Assembly: GCA_951813295.1 (NCBI GenBank)
Contig: CATOTI010000002.1
Coordinates: forward strand, 2,542,001-2,606,000
Direction of reading: 5' to 3'
Length of the DNA stretch: 64,000 nucleotides
From: an uncultured Pseudomonadales bacterium
GTDB taxonomy: Bacteria; Pseudomonadota; Gammaproteobacteria; Pseudomonadales; Azotimanducaceae
The notes beneath the pieces were generated by a model that saw only the letters and a program-made list of their open reading frames with translations, searched no databases and was not told the origin of the DNA. A program made the translations under genes and the position numbers. Shown here piece by piece: positions 27,177 to 35,088 of the stretch (the first letter of the stretch is position 1; every line of letters starts with the position of its first letter).

Positions 27177-28157
27177 CTACGCGTCTGGGTTCAAGTCGCG
27201 CTCGCGCAAGAACTCGAGGTTGAAGAGGCGTGATTGGTACTTGGAGCCCCCGTCGCACAGCATCGTCACGATCGTCTGGCCGGGGCCCATGTCGCGCGCG
27301 AGCTTCGCGGCCGCGGCGACGTTGATGCCCGTGCTCGAGCCCAGGAACCAGCCTTCCTCGCGCAGGAGCTGATAGACGACGGTGACCATCTCCTGGTCGG
27401 TCACTTGATACGCGTCGTCGACCGGGGCCCCCGCGAAGTTGTCGGTGACGCGGCTGTTGCCGATTCCTTCCGTCATTGATGGGCCTTCGCTCATCGTCGC
27501 GTCACCGGTTCTGACGTAGTTGAAGAGCGCACTGCCCATGCAGTCGGCGAGAACGGTCCGAACGTTCGGGTTCTGATCCTTCAAAAACATCGAGACCCCG
27601 GCGAGCGTTCCGCCCGTACCCACGGACGAGACGAACGCATCGATCGTGCCATCGGTCTGTTGCCAGATTTCGGGGCCGGTCGATTCGACGTGGGCGAGCC
27701 GGTTGGCCGTGTTGTCGAATTGGTTGGCCCAGACACCGTTCGGTAGTGTGTCGGCATAACGGCCGGCTTGTTTCTGGTAGTTGGCGTCGTCGCGGTAGGG
27801 CACTGTTGGCACGACACGAACTTCAGCGCCGAGCGTTCGCAGGATGTCGACCTTTTCCTGGGATTGGTTGTCCGGCATGTAGATCACGCACGGATACCCT
27901 CGGGCATTGCAGATGTGCGCAATGCCTATACCTGTGTTTCCCGCCGTCCCCTCGACCACGGTTCCGCCGGGCGACAAAGCGCCACTCTTTTCGTGCTCGC
28001 GAATCATCCACAGGGCCGCGCGGTCTTTGACGGATCCGCCCGGATTCAGGAATTCGGCCTTGCCGAGAATTTCGCAACCGGTCTCATCCGATAGGCGGTT
28101 CATGCGGATTAGCGGCGTATTGCCGACCGCGGATATGAAATCGTTGAGTACTTGCAT
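27177..28157 (-). CDS. PLP-dependent cysteine synthase family enzyme
   Basis: 326 residues, fold type II. The PLP lysine is K44 in NPGGSVKDRA. The substrate/phosphate loops are EGTAGNTGIG (about 69-78) and GTGGTLAG, and GSSTGIN lies near the C-terminus. It could be O-acetylserine sulfhydrylase or a cysteine desulfhydrase-like relative; the sequence does not decide. Cytoplasmic. Its stop is two bases from the convergent SMP-30 stop. It is divergent from the serine hydrolase starting at 28297. Confidence 0.9.
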   Translation of the reverse strand: MQVLNDFISAVGNTPLIRMNRLSDETGCEILGKAEFLNPGGSVKDRAALWMIREHEKSGALSPGGTVVEGTAGNTGIGIAHICNARGYPCVIYMPDNQSQEKVDILRTLGAEVRVVPTVPYRDDANYQKQAGRYADTLPNGVWANQFDNTANRLAHVESTGPEIWQQTDGTIDAFVSSVGTGGTLAGVSMFLKDQNPNVRTVLADCMGSALFNYVRTGDATMSEGPSMTEGIGNSRVTDNFAGAPVDDAYQVTDQEMVTVVYQLLREEGWFLGSSTGINVAAAAKLARDMGPGQTIVTMLCDGGSKYQSRLFNLEFLRERDLNPDA

Positions 28158-28296
28158 GCTTGCCTTGGGTCGGGCCGGCTCCGGGGCGAAAACCGCGGCA
28201 GTCTATCATCCGTACATCCGGTGCTGACGGCCTCGAAACGGCTGACGGCGTTGCCGCGCTACCGTATAACGGTTCGAAACGACACGGGGGATGAGG

Positions 28297-29448
28297 ATGA
28301 ACGAACAATTCGTGGCGACGCCTGCCGAGATCGGACTCGACGCCGACAAGGTGGCGAAGCTCCTGAACCGGGTGCAGCGAGAAGTCGACGAAGGCTTGTT
28401 GCCGTCCGCGCAGATTGCGATCGCCAGGGAAGGACGCGTGGGGGTCTTCGAGACCTACGGCGCGGCGACGAATGATTCGCTCTACCCGATTTTCTCGTCG
28501 ACGAAGGCTGTCACGTCGGCCGCGGGTTGGCTCTTGTTCCAGTCAGGGGATCTCAAACTCGACGAGATCGTTGCCGACATCGTTCCGGAGTTCGGCACCA
28601 ACGGGAAGGATGTGATCACGGTCGAGCAGCTCTTCCTGCACACGGCTGGTTTCCCTTCGGCACCATTTCGTCCAACCGACTGGCTCGATCAGGATCGACG
28701 TCGTGAACGCTACTCGAGCTGGACGCTCAACTGGGAGCCCGGATCGCGCTTCGAATACCACCCGACCTCGTCCATGTGGATGATCGCCGAGATCATCGAG
28801 CGCCGAACCGGTCGAAACTTCGTGGAATTCGTTCGTACCGAAATTCAGGAGAAGCTCGGGATCGACGGTTTCCATGTGGGTCTACCGGCTGATCTGAACG
28901 ACCGTGTCGCGACCCTCATGCATAGTGGTGATCCCATGACGAGCGAGGACTACGCCCGCCTCGGGATTCCGGAGCCGCCGGTGACGGAAGTGACCGAGGA
29001 AGCGATCTTGAGCTTCAACGACCCGGCCATCCGTGCGGTCGGTGTCCCCGGTGGTGGGGCCATGATGAGTGCCGCGGCGATCGCGCTCTTCTATCAAGGT
29101 CTACTGCACGGTGGCAGCGTGGGACACGAGGTGATCTGGCAGGATTCCACGCTCGAATTCGCCCGTGAGGTCAGGAGCGGGGATCACATCGACCAGATGT
29201 CCGGCGTACGGGTCAATCGGGCGCTGGGCGTCGTGGTCGCGGGTGACAACAAGCGGAATTTCCGGGGCTTTGGACACACCAATTCGCCACTCGCGTTTGG
29301 CCACGGCGGAGCCGGCGGTCAGATCGCCTGGGGTGATCCGGCGACGGGAATCTCGATGGGCTACGTCACCAACGGCCACGACCGGAACCCATTGCGGCAG
29401 GGCCGACGCGGCGTCGCGATCTCCTCGATCGCGGCGGATCTACTCTAA
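28297..29448 (+). CDS. Serine hydrolase of the beta-lactamase / class C fold
   Basis: 383 residues. S-x-x-K is SSTK at residues 67-70 (IFSSTKAVTS), with a Tyr motif in FEYHPTS near 152 and a glycine-rich FGHGGAGGQIAWGD near the C-terminus. It has no signal peptide, so esterase or amidase activity in the cytoplasm is more likely than peptidoglycan work. It is distinct from the other class C-type gene at 5.4 kb. ATG 28297 was chosen because the GGGGG run lies at proper distance; ATG 28291 is the alternative. The stop codon lies in a small tandem repeat. Confidence 0.85.
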   Translation: MNEQFVATPAEIGLDADKVAKLLNRVQREVDEGLLPSAQIAIAREGRVGVFETYGAATNDSLYPIFSSTKAVTSAAGWLLFQSGDLKLDEIVADIVPEFGTNGKDVITVEQLFLHTAGFPSAPFRPTDWLDQDRRRERYSSWTLNWEPGSRFEYHPTSSMWMIAEIIERRTGRNFVEFVRTEIQEKLGIDGFHVGLPADLNDRVATLMHSGDPMTSEDYARLGIPEPPVTEVTEEAILSFNDPAIRAVGVPGGGAMMSAAAIALFYQGLLHGGSVGHEVIWQDSTLEFAREVRSGDHIDQMSGVRVNRALGVVVAGDNKRNFRGFGHTNSPLAFGHGGAGGQIAWGDPATGISMGYVTNGHDRNPLRQGRRGVAISSIAADLL

Positions 29449-29489
29449 GCAAAAAAGGCCTCCTCTAAGCGAAGGGGCCTCCTCTAAGC
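29443..29489 (+). repeat. Three copies of CTCTAAGC at 19-20 bp spacing covering a stop codon
   Basis: CTCTAAGC occurs at 29443, 29463 and 29482, with similar A/G-rich and GGCCTC spacers. The first copy contains the TAA of the serine hydrolase. It is a small tandem duplication at the 3' end of the gene. Confidence 0.75.
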
Positions 29490-29497
29490 AAAACGGT

Positions 29498-29827
29498 CTA
29501 GCGGAGCGGTCGCTCGACGCGGCTGATCGTTTCGATCCGGCAGGACATGCCGTCGGTGATCACGCGGTCGAATCCGGCATAGACCGTGTTGTTCGACGAC
29601 GACACACCGACATTGAACGCGAACCGCAGGCCGTGACAGGGCGAACGAAACGTTACGAGGTAGTTCGCCTTTTTGCCTACCGAGAAGACCATCCGGTGGT
29701 CATCGACGATCGACCAGCGATCGATTCGATCGGCGAATCGGATTTTCCCGACGTCGGTTTCGGGGGTGAGGGCGAGCGCGGTCAGCGGTGCCATCGCTAA
29801 GCAGATCGACAGGACAAAGCGCTTCAT
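29498..29827 (-). CDS. Secreted DUF6491-like protein
   Basis: 109 residues: signal peptide (about 1-20, ending LALT) and a domain with IRFADRIDRWSIVDDHRMVF, YLVTFRSPCHGLRF and a late MSCRIETI cysteine. This is the same C-x-GL and spacing pattern as the tandem pair at 9.1-10.0 kb. It is probably periplasmic, with unknown function. A strong 15-bp hairpin lies between it and the RND efflux gene upstream, which suggests separate expression. Confidence 0.72.
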   Translation of the reverse strand: MKRFVLSICLAMAPLTALALTPETDVGKIRFADRIDRWSIVDDHRMVFSVGKKANYLVTFRSPCHGLRFAFNVGVSSSNNTVYAGFDRVITDGMSCRIETISRVERPLR

Positions 29828-29840
29828 CTCGAACTCCAGA

Positions 29841-29874
29841 CAGGTTCACGGAGATGGTTATCTCCGTGAACCTG
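29841..29874. terminator. Perfect 15-bp stem hairpin after the RND gene
   Basis: CAGGTTCACGGAGAT, loop GGTT, then its exact complement. It sits between the end of the efflux operon and the DUF6491-like gene, both on the minus strand. No U-tract follows on that strand, so it is either an imperfect terminator, an mRNA 3'-end stabiliser or a leader structure for the downstream gene. Confidence 0.55.
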
Positions 29875-29900
29875 AACGGAAGCTGAACGGCGGACGTCCG

Positions 29901-32900
29901 CTACGGTCCGACGCTCGGCGCCGCGAGGGGCTTCTCCATCGGATCTTCGAGCGGGTTCTCCGGCTCGCTTGCGTTCCACTTGAAGAAGTCTTCCGCGATC
30001 AGATAGAGGCTCGGCACGAGGATCAGCGTGATCGTCGTCGCGAAAAGAACACCGAAGGCGAGCGATACCGCCATCGGAACGATGAAGAACGTCGAGGGAT
30101 TCTGGTTCGTCATGAGCGGCAACAGACCGAAAAACGTCGTCGTAGACGTCAGGATGATCGGCCTGAAACGAACCGCACCCGACGTGATCACGGCTTCGAG
30201 TACCGGCACGCCCTTCTTGCGCTGCTTGTTGATGTAGTCGACCAGCACCAGGCTCGCGTTCACGACGACGCCCGATAGCGCAACGATCCCGAGCATCGAG
30301 AAGAACATGAGCTGCACGTCCATCACGAAATGCCCGATGATCGCGCCGACGGCGCCGAAGGGAATCACCGACATGATGACGAGAGGCTGGATGTACGAGC
30401 GGAGCGGGATAGCGAGCAACGCATAGATCAGGACGAGCGACAACAAAGCACCGTAGGCGAGCCCGAGCATCGCTTTTGAACGCTCTTCCTGCTCACCGCC
30501 GGCGTGGGCACGAACGCTCGGGAACATCTCTCGGATCAACGGGATCGCCTCGGTACGAAGGCTCACGTTCACTTCTTCCGGCGTGACCACACCGCGGTCG
30601 ACCTCTGCCGACACGTCGATCGTGCGTTCGCCATTGACGCGATTGATCTGTGAATAGCCACGTCCGAGGTCGAACGTTGCGACACTCGTGAACGGCACTT
30701 CGGCACCACTCGGGGTGCGGATACGCATGTCCTCGAGGTTGCCGATGGAACGGCGCTCATTGTCGGGTAGGCGGACCATGACGCGGACCTCGTTCGGTCC
30801 GCGCTGGATGCGCTGCACTTCGTTGCCGTAGAACGCGCTTCGAACCTGCGCGGCGAGGTCGTTCAGAGTCAGGCCGAGGTTTCGCGCCTCGGGGAGGAGC
30901 TTGAGCTGAATCTCCTGCTTACCCGCGCGAAAGGAATCGGTGATGTCGTAGACGCCCGCGTACCTTGAAAGTTGTGCCCTGAGCTCAATCGCGGCCAGGC
31001 GTAACTCGCTGACGTCGGGGCCCGTGAGTTCGACCTTGATCGGCTCGCCCGCGGAAAACGAAGCCGAACTGAACCCCAGGTTGACGGCATCTGGGATCGA
31101 GCCCACGAGATCGCGCCACTGATCGGCGACGTCGGAGGCGATGATCCAGTCGCGATCGGCGATCGGTAGGAGCTCGATCGCGATTTCTGCGAAGTGACTC
31201 CGGCCCGGCTGTTCGGGCCTCGGTGGACCGCCGCGATGAATGTGCGTACCGACGCTGACAAGAACGTTCTTGATGACGCTCGGCGCGCCGTCGGGGCGGT
31301 CCGCGTCGAGTTGCCGGCGAAGATCGTCGATGGTCGCCTCGATCTCGGCGGCGGCCCGTTGCGTGGTTTCCGCCGAAACGCCCTGGGGCATTTCCAGCGT
31401 GGCGAAGACTTTGTCGCCGTCGATCGACGGGAAGAACGAAAACACCACGCGACCGGAGAGAATCAACGACATCGCGACGATGAGCACGCCGAGGCTGACG
31501 GCACCCGTGACGTAGCGCCAGGCAATCGCGCGGGCGAGGAAGGGGATGTAGTAGCGATCGGCAACGTTCTGTAGTCCCTTCGCGAAGAACTCCTGGAATC
31601 TCGTCCAGCGCCCGTCTTCCTTTTTCTCGCTTCTTCGGCGGTGCGCGAGGTGGGCCGGTAGGATCCACTGCGATTCGAAAATCGACATCGCGAGTGCGAT
31701 CACGACGACGACGCCGATCACGCCGAAGAACCCAGCCATGCGGCCATCGACCATGAGCAGCGGCAGGAATGCGGCGACGGTTGTGAGAACGCCGAAGATG
31801 ACCGGTATCGACACCTCCCACGTGCCATCGACGGCAGCACGAATCGGTGACTTGCCCATTTGCTCGTGGGCGTAAACGCGTTCGCCGACGACGATCGCGT
31901 CGTCGACGACGATTCCAAGCACGAGAATGAACGCCATCACCGTCATCGTGCTGATCGACACGTCGAAGTAGGGAAACATCGCAATCGTGCCGAGGAGAGC
32001 GATCGGGATACCTGCCGCGACCCACATCGCCAGACGAAAGCGCAGGAACAGCGCGAGGATGACGAGCACGAGCGCGAGGCCGCCGACTGCGGTGGTCATA
32101 AGCGTACTGACGCGATCTCTGAGCTCCTCGGAAGAATCACCCCAGAGCGTCAGCTCGATGCCGTCGGGGACGGTCAGTCGTGCCTCCTCCACGTAGGCTT
32201 TGACGTCCGCGGCCATCTGCATGATGTCTTCTTGGCCGATGCGGAAGACTTTGACGATTGCTGCACGTTTACCGTTGAAGCGGGCGAGAAGATCGCCTTC
32301 CTGGAAACCGTCGATGATCGTCGCGATCTCGGATAGTCGGATCTGCGTGCCGTCCTCGCGGGTGACGACGACGATGTCGCCGAATTCCTGGCCGAGATAC
32401 ATCTGCCCCTTGGTGCGCAGGAGGATTTCGCCACCGTCGGTTCGGATCGTGCCGCCTGGCATGTCGAGCGAGCCACGGCGGAGCGCCTGGGCGACCTGAT
32501 CGAGCGTGATCCCATAGCGACGAAGTGTGTATTCGGGCACTTCGATGGAAATCTCGTACGGGCGGACATACGCGAGGTCGACCTGCGATATACCGGGAAT
32601 CCGAGCGACCTCGTCGCGGACCCGACGACCGACCTCCTTGATCGTTCGCTCGTCGGTGTCGCCCGAGATCGCGATCTCGATCACGTTCGCGCGAAACGAC
32701 ATCTTCGAGACGATCGGTTTCTCGGTCTCCGCCGGGAACGCGGCAATGCCGTCGACCTGGCTCTTGATCTCGTTCAGCGCGCGCGCGGCGTCGGCGTCGT
32801 CCAGGAGTTGGATGCTCACCGAACAGGAACCTTCGCTCGCGGTCGACAGGATTTTGTCGATGCCTTCGGTCCCTTCGACGGCTTCCTCGATCCGAATGCA

Positions 32901-33092
32901 AACACCCTGCTCGGCTTCCTCCGGTGCCGCGCCGAGATACGGAACAGTGATGCTCACGATCTCGAAATCGATATTCGGAAACTCTTCCTGGTGGGTCGTG
33001 TAGAGACCCATCACGCCGCCGAGCAGCATGATGGTCATCAGAAGGTTCGCTGCGACCCCGTTACGCGTGAACCAGTTGATTGCGCGATGCAT
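29901..33092 (-). CDS. RND-family efflux pump inner-membrane transporter
   Basis: 1063 residues, about twelve membrane helices and two large periplasmic loops, as in HAE1/AcrB-type pumps. The proton-relay Asp pair lies in LGIVVDDAIVVGE near residues 398-399 (TM4), and GAVGAIIGHF and SGVVVNASLVLVDYIN mark the second half. It exports hydrophobic compounds by proton antiport as part of a tripartite pump. It follows its adaptor gene by three bases. No outer-membrane TolC-like gene is in the operon. The substrate is unknown. Confidence 0.93.
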   Translation of the reverse strand: MHRAINWFTRNGVAANLLMTIMLLGGVMGLYTTHQEEFPNIDFEIVSITVPYLGAAPEEAEQGVCIRIEEAVEGTEGIDKILSTASEGSCSVSIQLLDDADAARALNEIKSQVDGIAAFPAETEKPIVSKMSFRANVIEIAISGDTDERTIKEVGRRVRDEVARIPGISQVDLAYVRPYEISIEVPEYTLRRYGITLDQVAQALRRGSLDMPGGTIRTDGGEILLRTKGQMYLGQEFGDIVVVTREDGTQIRLSEIATIIDGFQEGDLLARFNGKRAAIVKVFRIGQEDIMQMAADVKAYVEEARLTVPDGIELTLWGDSSEELRDRVSTLMTTAVGGLALVLVILALFLRFRLAMWVAAGIPIALLGTIAMFPYFDVSISTMTVMAFILVLGIVVDDAIVVGERVYAHEQMGKSPIRAAVDGTWEVSIPVIFGVLTTVAAFLPLLMVDGRMAGFFGVIGVVVVIALAMSIFESQWILPAHLAHRRRSEKKEDGRWTRFQEFFAKGLQNVADRYYIPFLARAIAWRYVTGAVSLGVLIVAMSLILSGRVVFSFFPSIDGDKVFATLEMPQGVSAETTQRAAAEIEATIDDLRRQLDADRPDGAPSVIKNVLVSVGTHIHRGGPPRPEQPGRSHFAEIAIELLPIADRDWIIASDVADQWRDLVGSIPDAVNLGFSSASFSAGEPIKVELTGPDVSELRLAAIELRAQLSRYAGVYDITDSFRAGKQEIQLKLLPEARNLGLTLNDLAAQVRSAFYGNEVQRIQRGPNEVRVMVRLPDNERRSIGNLEDMRIRTPSGAEVPFTSVATFDLGRGYSQINRVNGERTIDVSAEVDRGVVTPEEVNVSLRTEAIPLIREMFPSVRAHAGGEQEERSKAMLGLAYGALLSLVLIYALLAIPLRSYIQPLVIMSVIPFGAVGAIIGHFVMDVQLMFFSMLGIVALSGVVVNASLVLVDYINKQRKKGVPVLEAVITSGAVRFRPIILTSTTTFFGLLPLMTNQNPSTFFIVPMAVSLAFGVLFATTITLILVPSLYLIAEDFFKWNASEPENPLEDPMEKPLAAPSVGP

Positions 33093-33095
33093 GAC

Positions 33096-34232
33096 TTAAG
33101 ACGCGCTCGGTGCGACGCGCATACCGTCAACGACCGTTTGCAGGGGCGAGACACAAACGCGTTCTCCCGCTTCGAGGCCGCCGCCGATGATCACCTGGTC
33201 TTCGATCAGTCGAAGGATGGTGACGTCGCGATAGCGCAGCCGGTTCTCGTTGTCGACGATCAGCACCTGGCTGCCGTTGCGGAGCAGCATTCGGGGGAGC
33301 TGGACGACGTCGTCCGCGGTACGACCTTCGATTTCCGCGTTGACGAATAGACCGACGTTCAATGCCTGGTCCTGTACGCGGTTGTCGACGCGGGCGACGA
33401 CGTGAAGCATGCGGGATTGCATGTCGATTTCGGCTTCCGTTCGTACAATTTCTCCCTCCCAGGATCGTCGCGTACCGGCGTAGAGGGCCGTAAGTTCGAC
33501 CCGGGGGCGCGCCTCGGCGGGGATCTGGCCACGCATGTCGATCGGAATGTCGAGATACGCGAGTTGCTGATCGGCAACCGGCAAACGGACTTCGACGACG
33601 TCGGTCGCGTAGATGGTCGCGACTTTCGAACCACGCTGGATGAACTGGCCGATGTCCACGTTCTCGGCACGCACCAGGCCGTCGAACGGGGCAATGACGA
33701 CGCTGCGTTCGAGATCCCTGAGTGCCTGGTTGTAGGCGACGCGCGCGTCCGTTTCCGAGGCTTGTGCGATTCGGTAGGCGCGCAGCGCGTTTTCGATCTG
33801 AGACTGGCTCGCGAGTTGCCGTTCGCTGAGGCTCGATAGCCGCTGGTGCTCGAACCGTGCGTGCTGGTGCTCTGCTTCCGCGCGCGTCAGGTTTGCGTGT
33901 GCCCGTTCGGCGCTGGCGATCAGGTCCTGATCGTCGAGCCGAAGTAGCGGATCACCTTCGGCGAAATAACCGCCCGCGACGAGCGATGGCGACATCCACA
34001 AGACGCGCCCCGAAACTTCCGGAATGAGCTGGCTTTCAATGCTCGGTCCGACCGTTCCCTGGGAGACGACCGACATCATGATCGGGGCCTTGGCGACGGT
34101 CGTCACCCGTACAGCGATCGGTGTCGGTTCGAGCGAGGTAGGCTCGAGCGTGGGCGCCGTTGCCATCAGACCCATGGCAACGCCAAGGGAGACGACGACG
34201 ACGACGGCCGGAATCAGCAGCTTCTTGATCAT
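33096..34232 (-). CDS. HlyD-family periplasmic adaptor of the RND pump
   Basis: 378 residues. There is an N-terminal membrane anchor or signal helix (about 4-27), then a biotinyl-lipoyl-like half (VSQGTVGPSIESQLIPEVSGRV), a helical hairpin (about 105-170, with many Ala, Glu and Arg), and the returning lipoyl half (VIAPFDGLVRAENVDIGQF). A beta-barrel and membrane-proximal domain follow. It links the transporter to the outer-membrane channel. Its ATG follows directly on the TAA of the GntR gene, so the three genes form one operon with the regulator first. Confidence 0.9.
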   Translation of the reverse strand: MIKKLLIPAVVVVVSLGVAMGLMATAPTLEPTSLEPTPIAVRVTTVAKAPIMMSVVSQGTVGPSIESQLIPEVSGRVLWMSPSLVAGGYFAEGDPLLRLDDQDLIASAERAHANLTRAEAEHQHARFEHQRLSSLSERQLASQSQIENALRAYRIAQASETDARVAYNQALRDLERSVVIAPFDGLVRAENVDIGQFIQRGSKVATIYATDVVEVRLPVADQQLAYLDIPIDMRGQIPAEARPRVELTALYAGTRRSWEGEIVRTEAEIDMQSRMLHVVARVDNRVQDQALNVGLFVNAEIEGRTADDVVQLPRMLLRNGSQVLIVDNENRLRYRDVTILRLIEDQVIIGGGLEAGERVCVSPLQTVVDGMRVAPSAS

Positions 34233-34970
34233 TTAGACGTTCGCTTGTTGTACGGGGGTGGTTTGACGTTCGTGTGCGTCCTGGAGGACGTTCAGCAAAG
34301 CGTCTCGATTGAGGTCCGATAGCGCTTCGACGGCTTCTTTTGCCTGGGTCGCGTCTCGCTCGACGAGGGCGGCGCGAAACTTCACGAGTTCGTCGCGGTA
34401 GGCGCCGTGGAGCGGTGCTTGCTCGTCGACGCTGATGACCTTTGAGACCCGCGAACCGAGTTCGCTGAGCAAAGCCCGGGCAATGAGGCGGGTCACGAGG
34501 TTGCCGGATGCTTCCATGAGGGCGCGCAGCAACTCGAAGCGGGTGACGACATCCTCACGCTCTGCATCCGCGGCCTGAATCAGCCGGCTCAAGAGCGCGG
34601 TGATCGACTCGATTTCCTCCGGCGACCCGCGCTGTACCGCGCGCTCCGTTGCGAGCGAGATGAGACCTTTGACGACCTGCAGGATCTCGTCGACGAGATC
34701 GACCGGCGGTAGGTCTTCGAGGTCGAGCAAGTGGCCAATGACGTCGAGGCTTGCCTCGTCGACGGGTGCGACGCGTGCGCCGCCGGGTTGAACCACGAGC
34801 ACGCCGAGTTGATCGAGGCGCTGTAGCGCTTCGCGTGCCGCACCACGGCTTACTTCGAACCGTGCGGCGAGATCCCGCTCGGACGGCACGCGGTCGCCTG
34901 GTCGGTACAACCCTGACAGAATCTCTTTCGTCAGCGTGTTGGCAATATGCTCGTGATGAGAAGCAGTCAT
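34233..34970 (-). CDS. GntR-family regulator (FadR/FCD type) heading the efflux operon
   Basis: 245 residues. The winged helix is at about 5-72 (LTKEILSGLYRPGDRVPSERDLAARFEVSRGAAREALQRL). The C-terminal part (about 90-235) is an all-helical FCD-type ligand domain. Its metal-binding His residues are not clearly conserved. ATG 34970 was chosen over the start at 35024 because the longer form would be translated from inside the operator repeats. Two perfect palindromes upstream (34998-35025) are its likely autoregulatory sites. It probably represses the HlyD-RND operon until an effector binds. Confidence 0.88.
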   Translation of the reverse strand: MTASHHEHIANTLTKEILSGLYRPGDRVPSERDLAARFEVSRGAAREALQRLDQLGVLVVQPGGARVAPVDEASLDVIGHLLDLEDLPPVDLVDEILQVVKGLISLATERAVQRGSPEEIESITALLSRLIQAADAEREDVVTRFELLRALMEASGNLVTRLIARALLSELGSRVSKVISVDEQAPLHGAYRDELVKFRAALVERDATQAKEAVEALSDLNRDALLNVLQDAHERQTTPVQQANV

Positions 34971-34997
34971 CTCAGGGCGGTTTTTCCGGGTAGGGGG

Positions 34998-35025
34998 TTG
35001 GTCGGACCAAATTGGTCGGACCAAT
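34998..35025. promoter_or_regulatory. Two adjacent GntR/FadR-type operators
   Basis: TTGGTCGGACCAA (34998-35010) and ATTGGTCGGACCAAT (35011-35025) are both perfect odd-length palindromes with centres 14 bp apart. The TGGTC-x-GACCA core matches the general TGGT...ACCA site of FadR-type GntR proteins. They lie 28-55 bp upstream of the GntR start and 64-91 bp upstream of the divergent amidohydrolase, so one regulator could control both directions. Confidence 0.8.
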
Positions 35026-35057
35026 TATAGGCATAAACTCGATAGAGTCTAGGTTTC

Positions 35058-35072
35058 GTTACCGTTGGTAAC
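35058..35072. promoter_or_regulatory. Inverted repeat GTTACC-GTT-GGTAAC before the amidohydrolase
   Basis: A perfect 6-bp inverted repeat with a 3-bp centre, 17 bp before GTG 35089. It could be a second operator or an mRNA leader hairpin. Its sequence differs from the GntR sites nearby. Confidence 0.4.
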
Positions 35073-35088
35073 GTTCGGGGGTAACAAC

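Noticed and set aside
30985..32025. Minus-strand open frame of 346 codons inside the RND gene
   Set aside because: It is a shifted frame of the transporter gene, dominated by Arg, with no hydrophobic segments.
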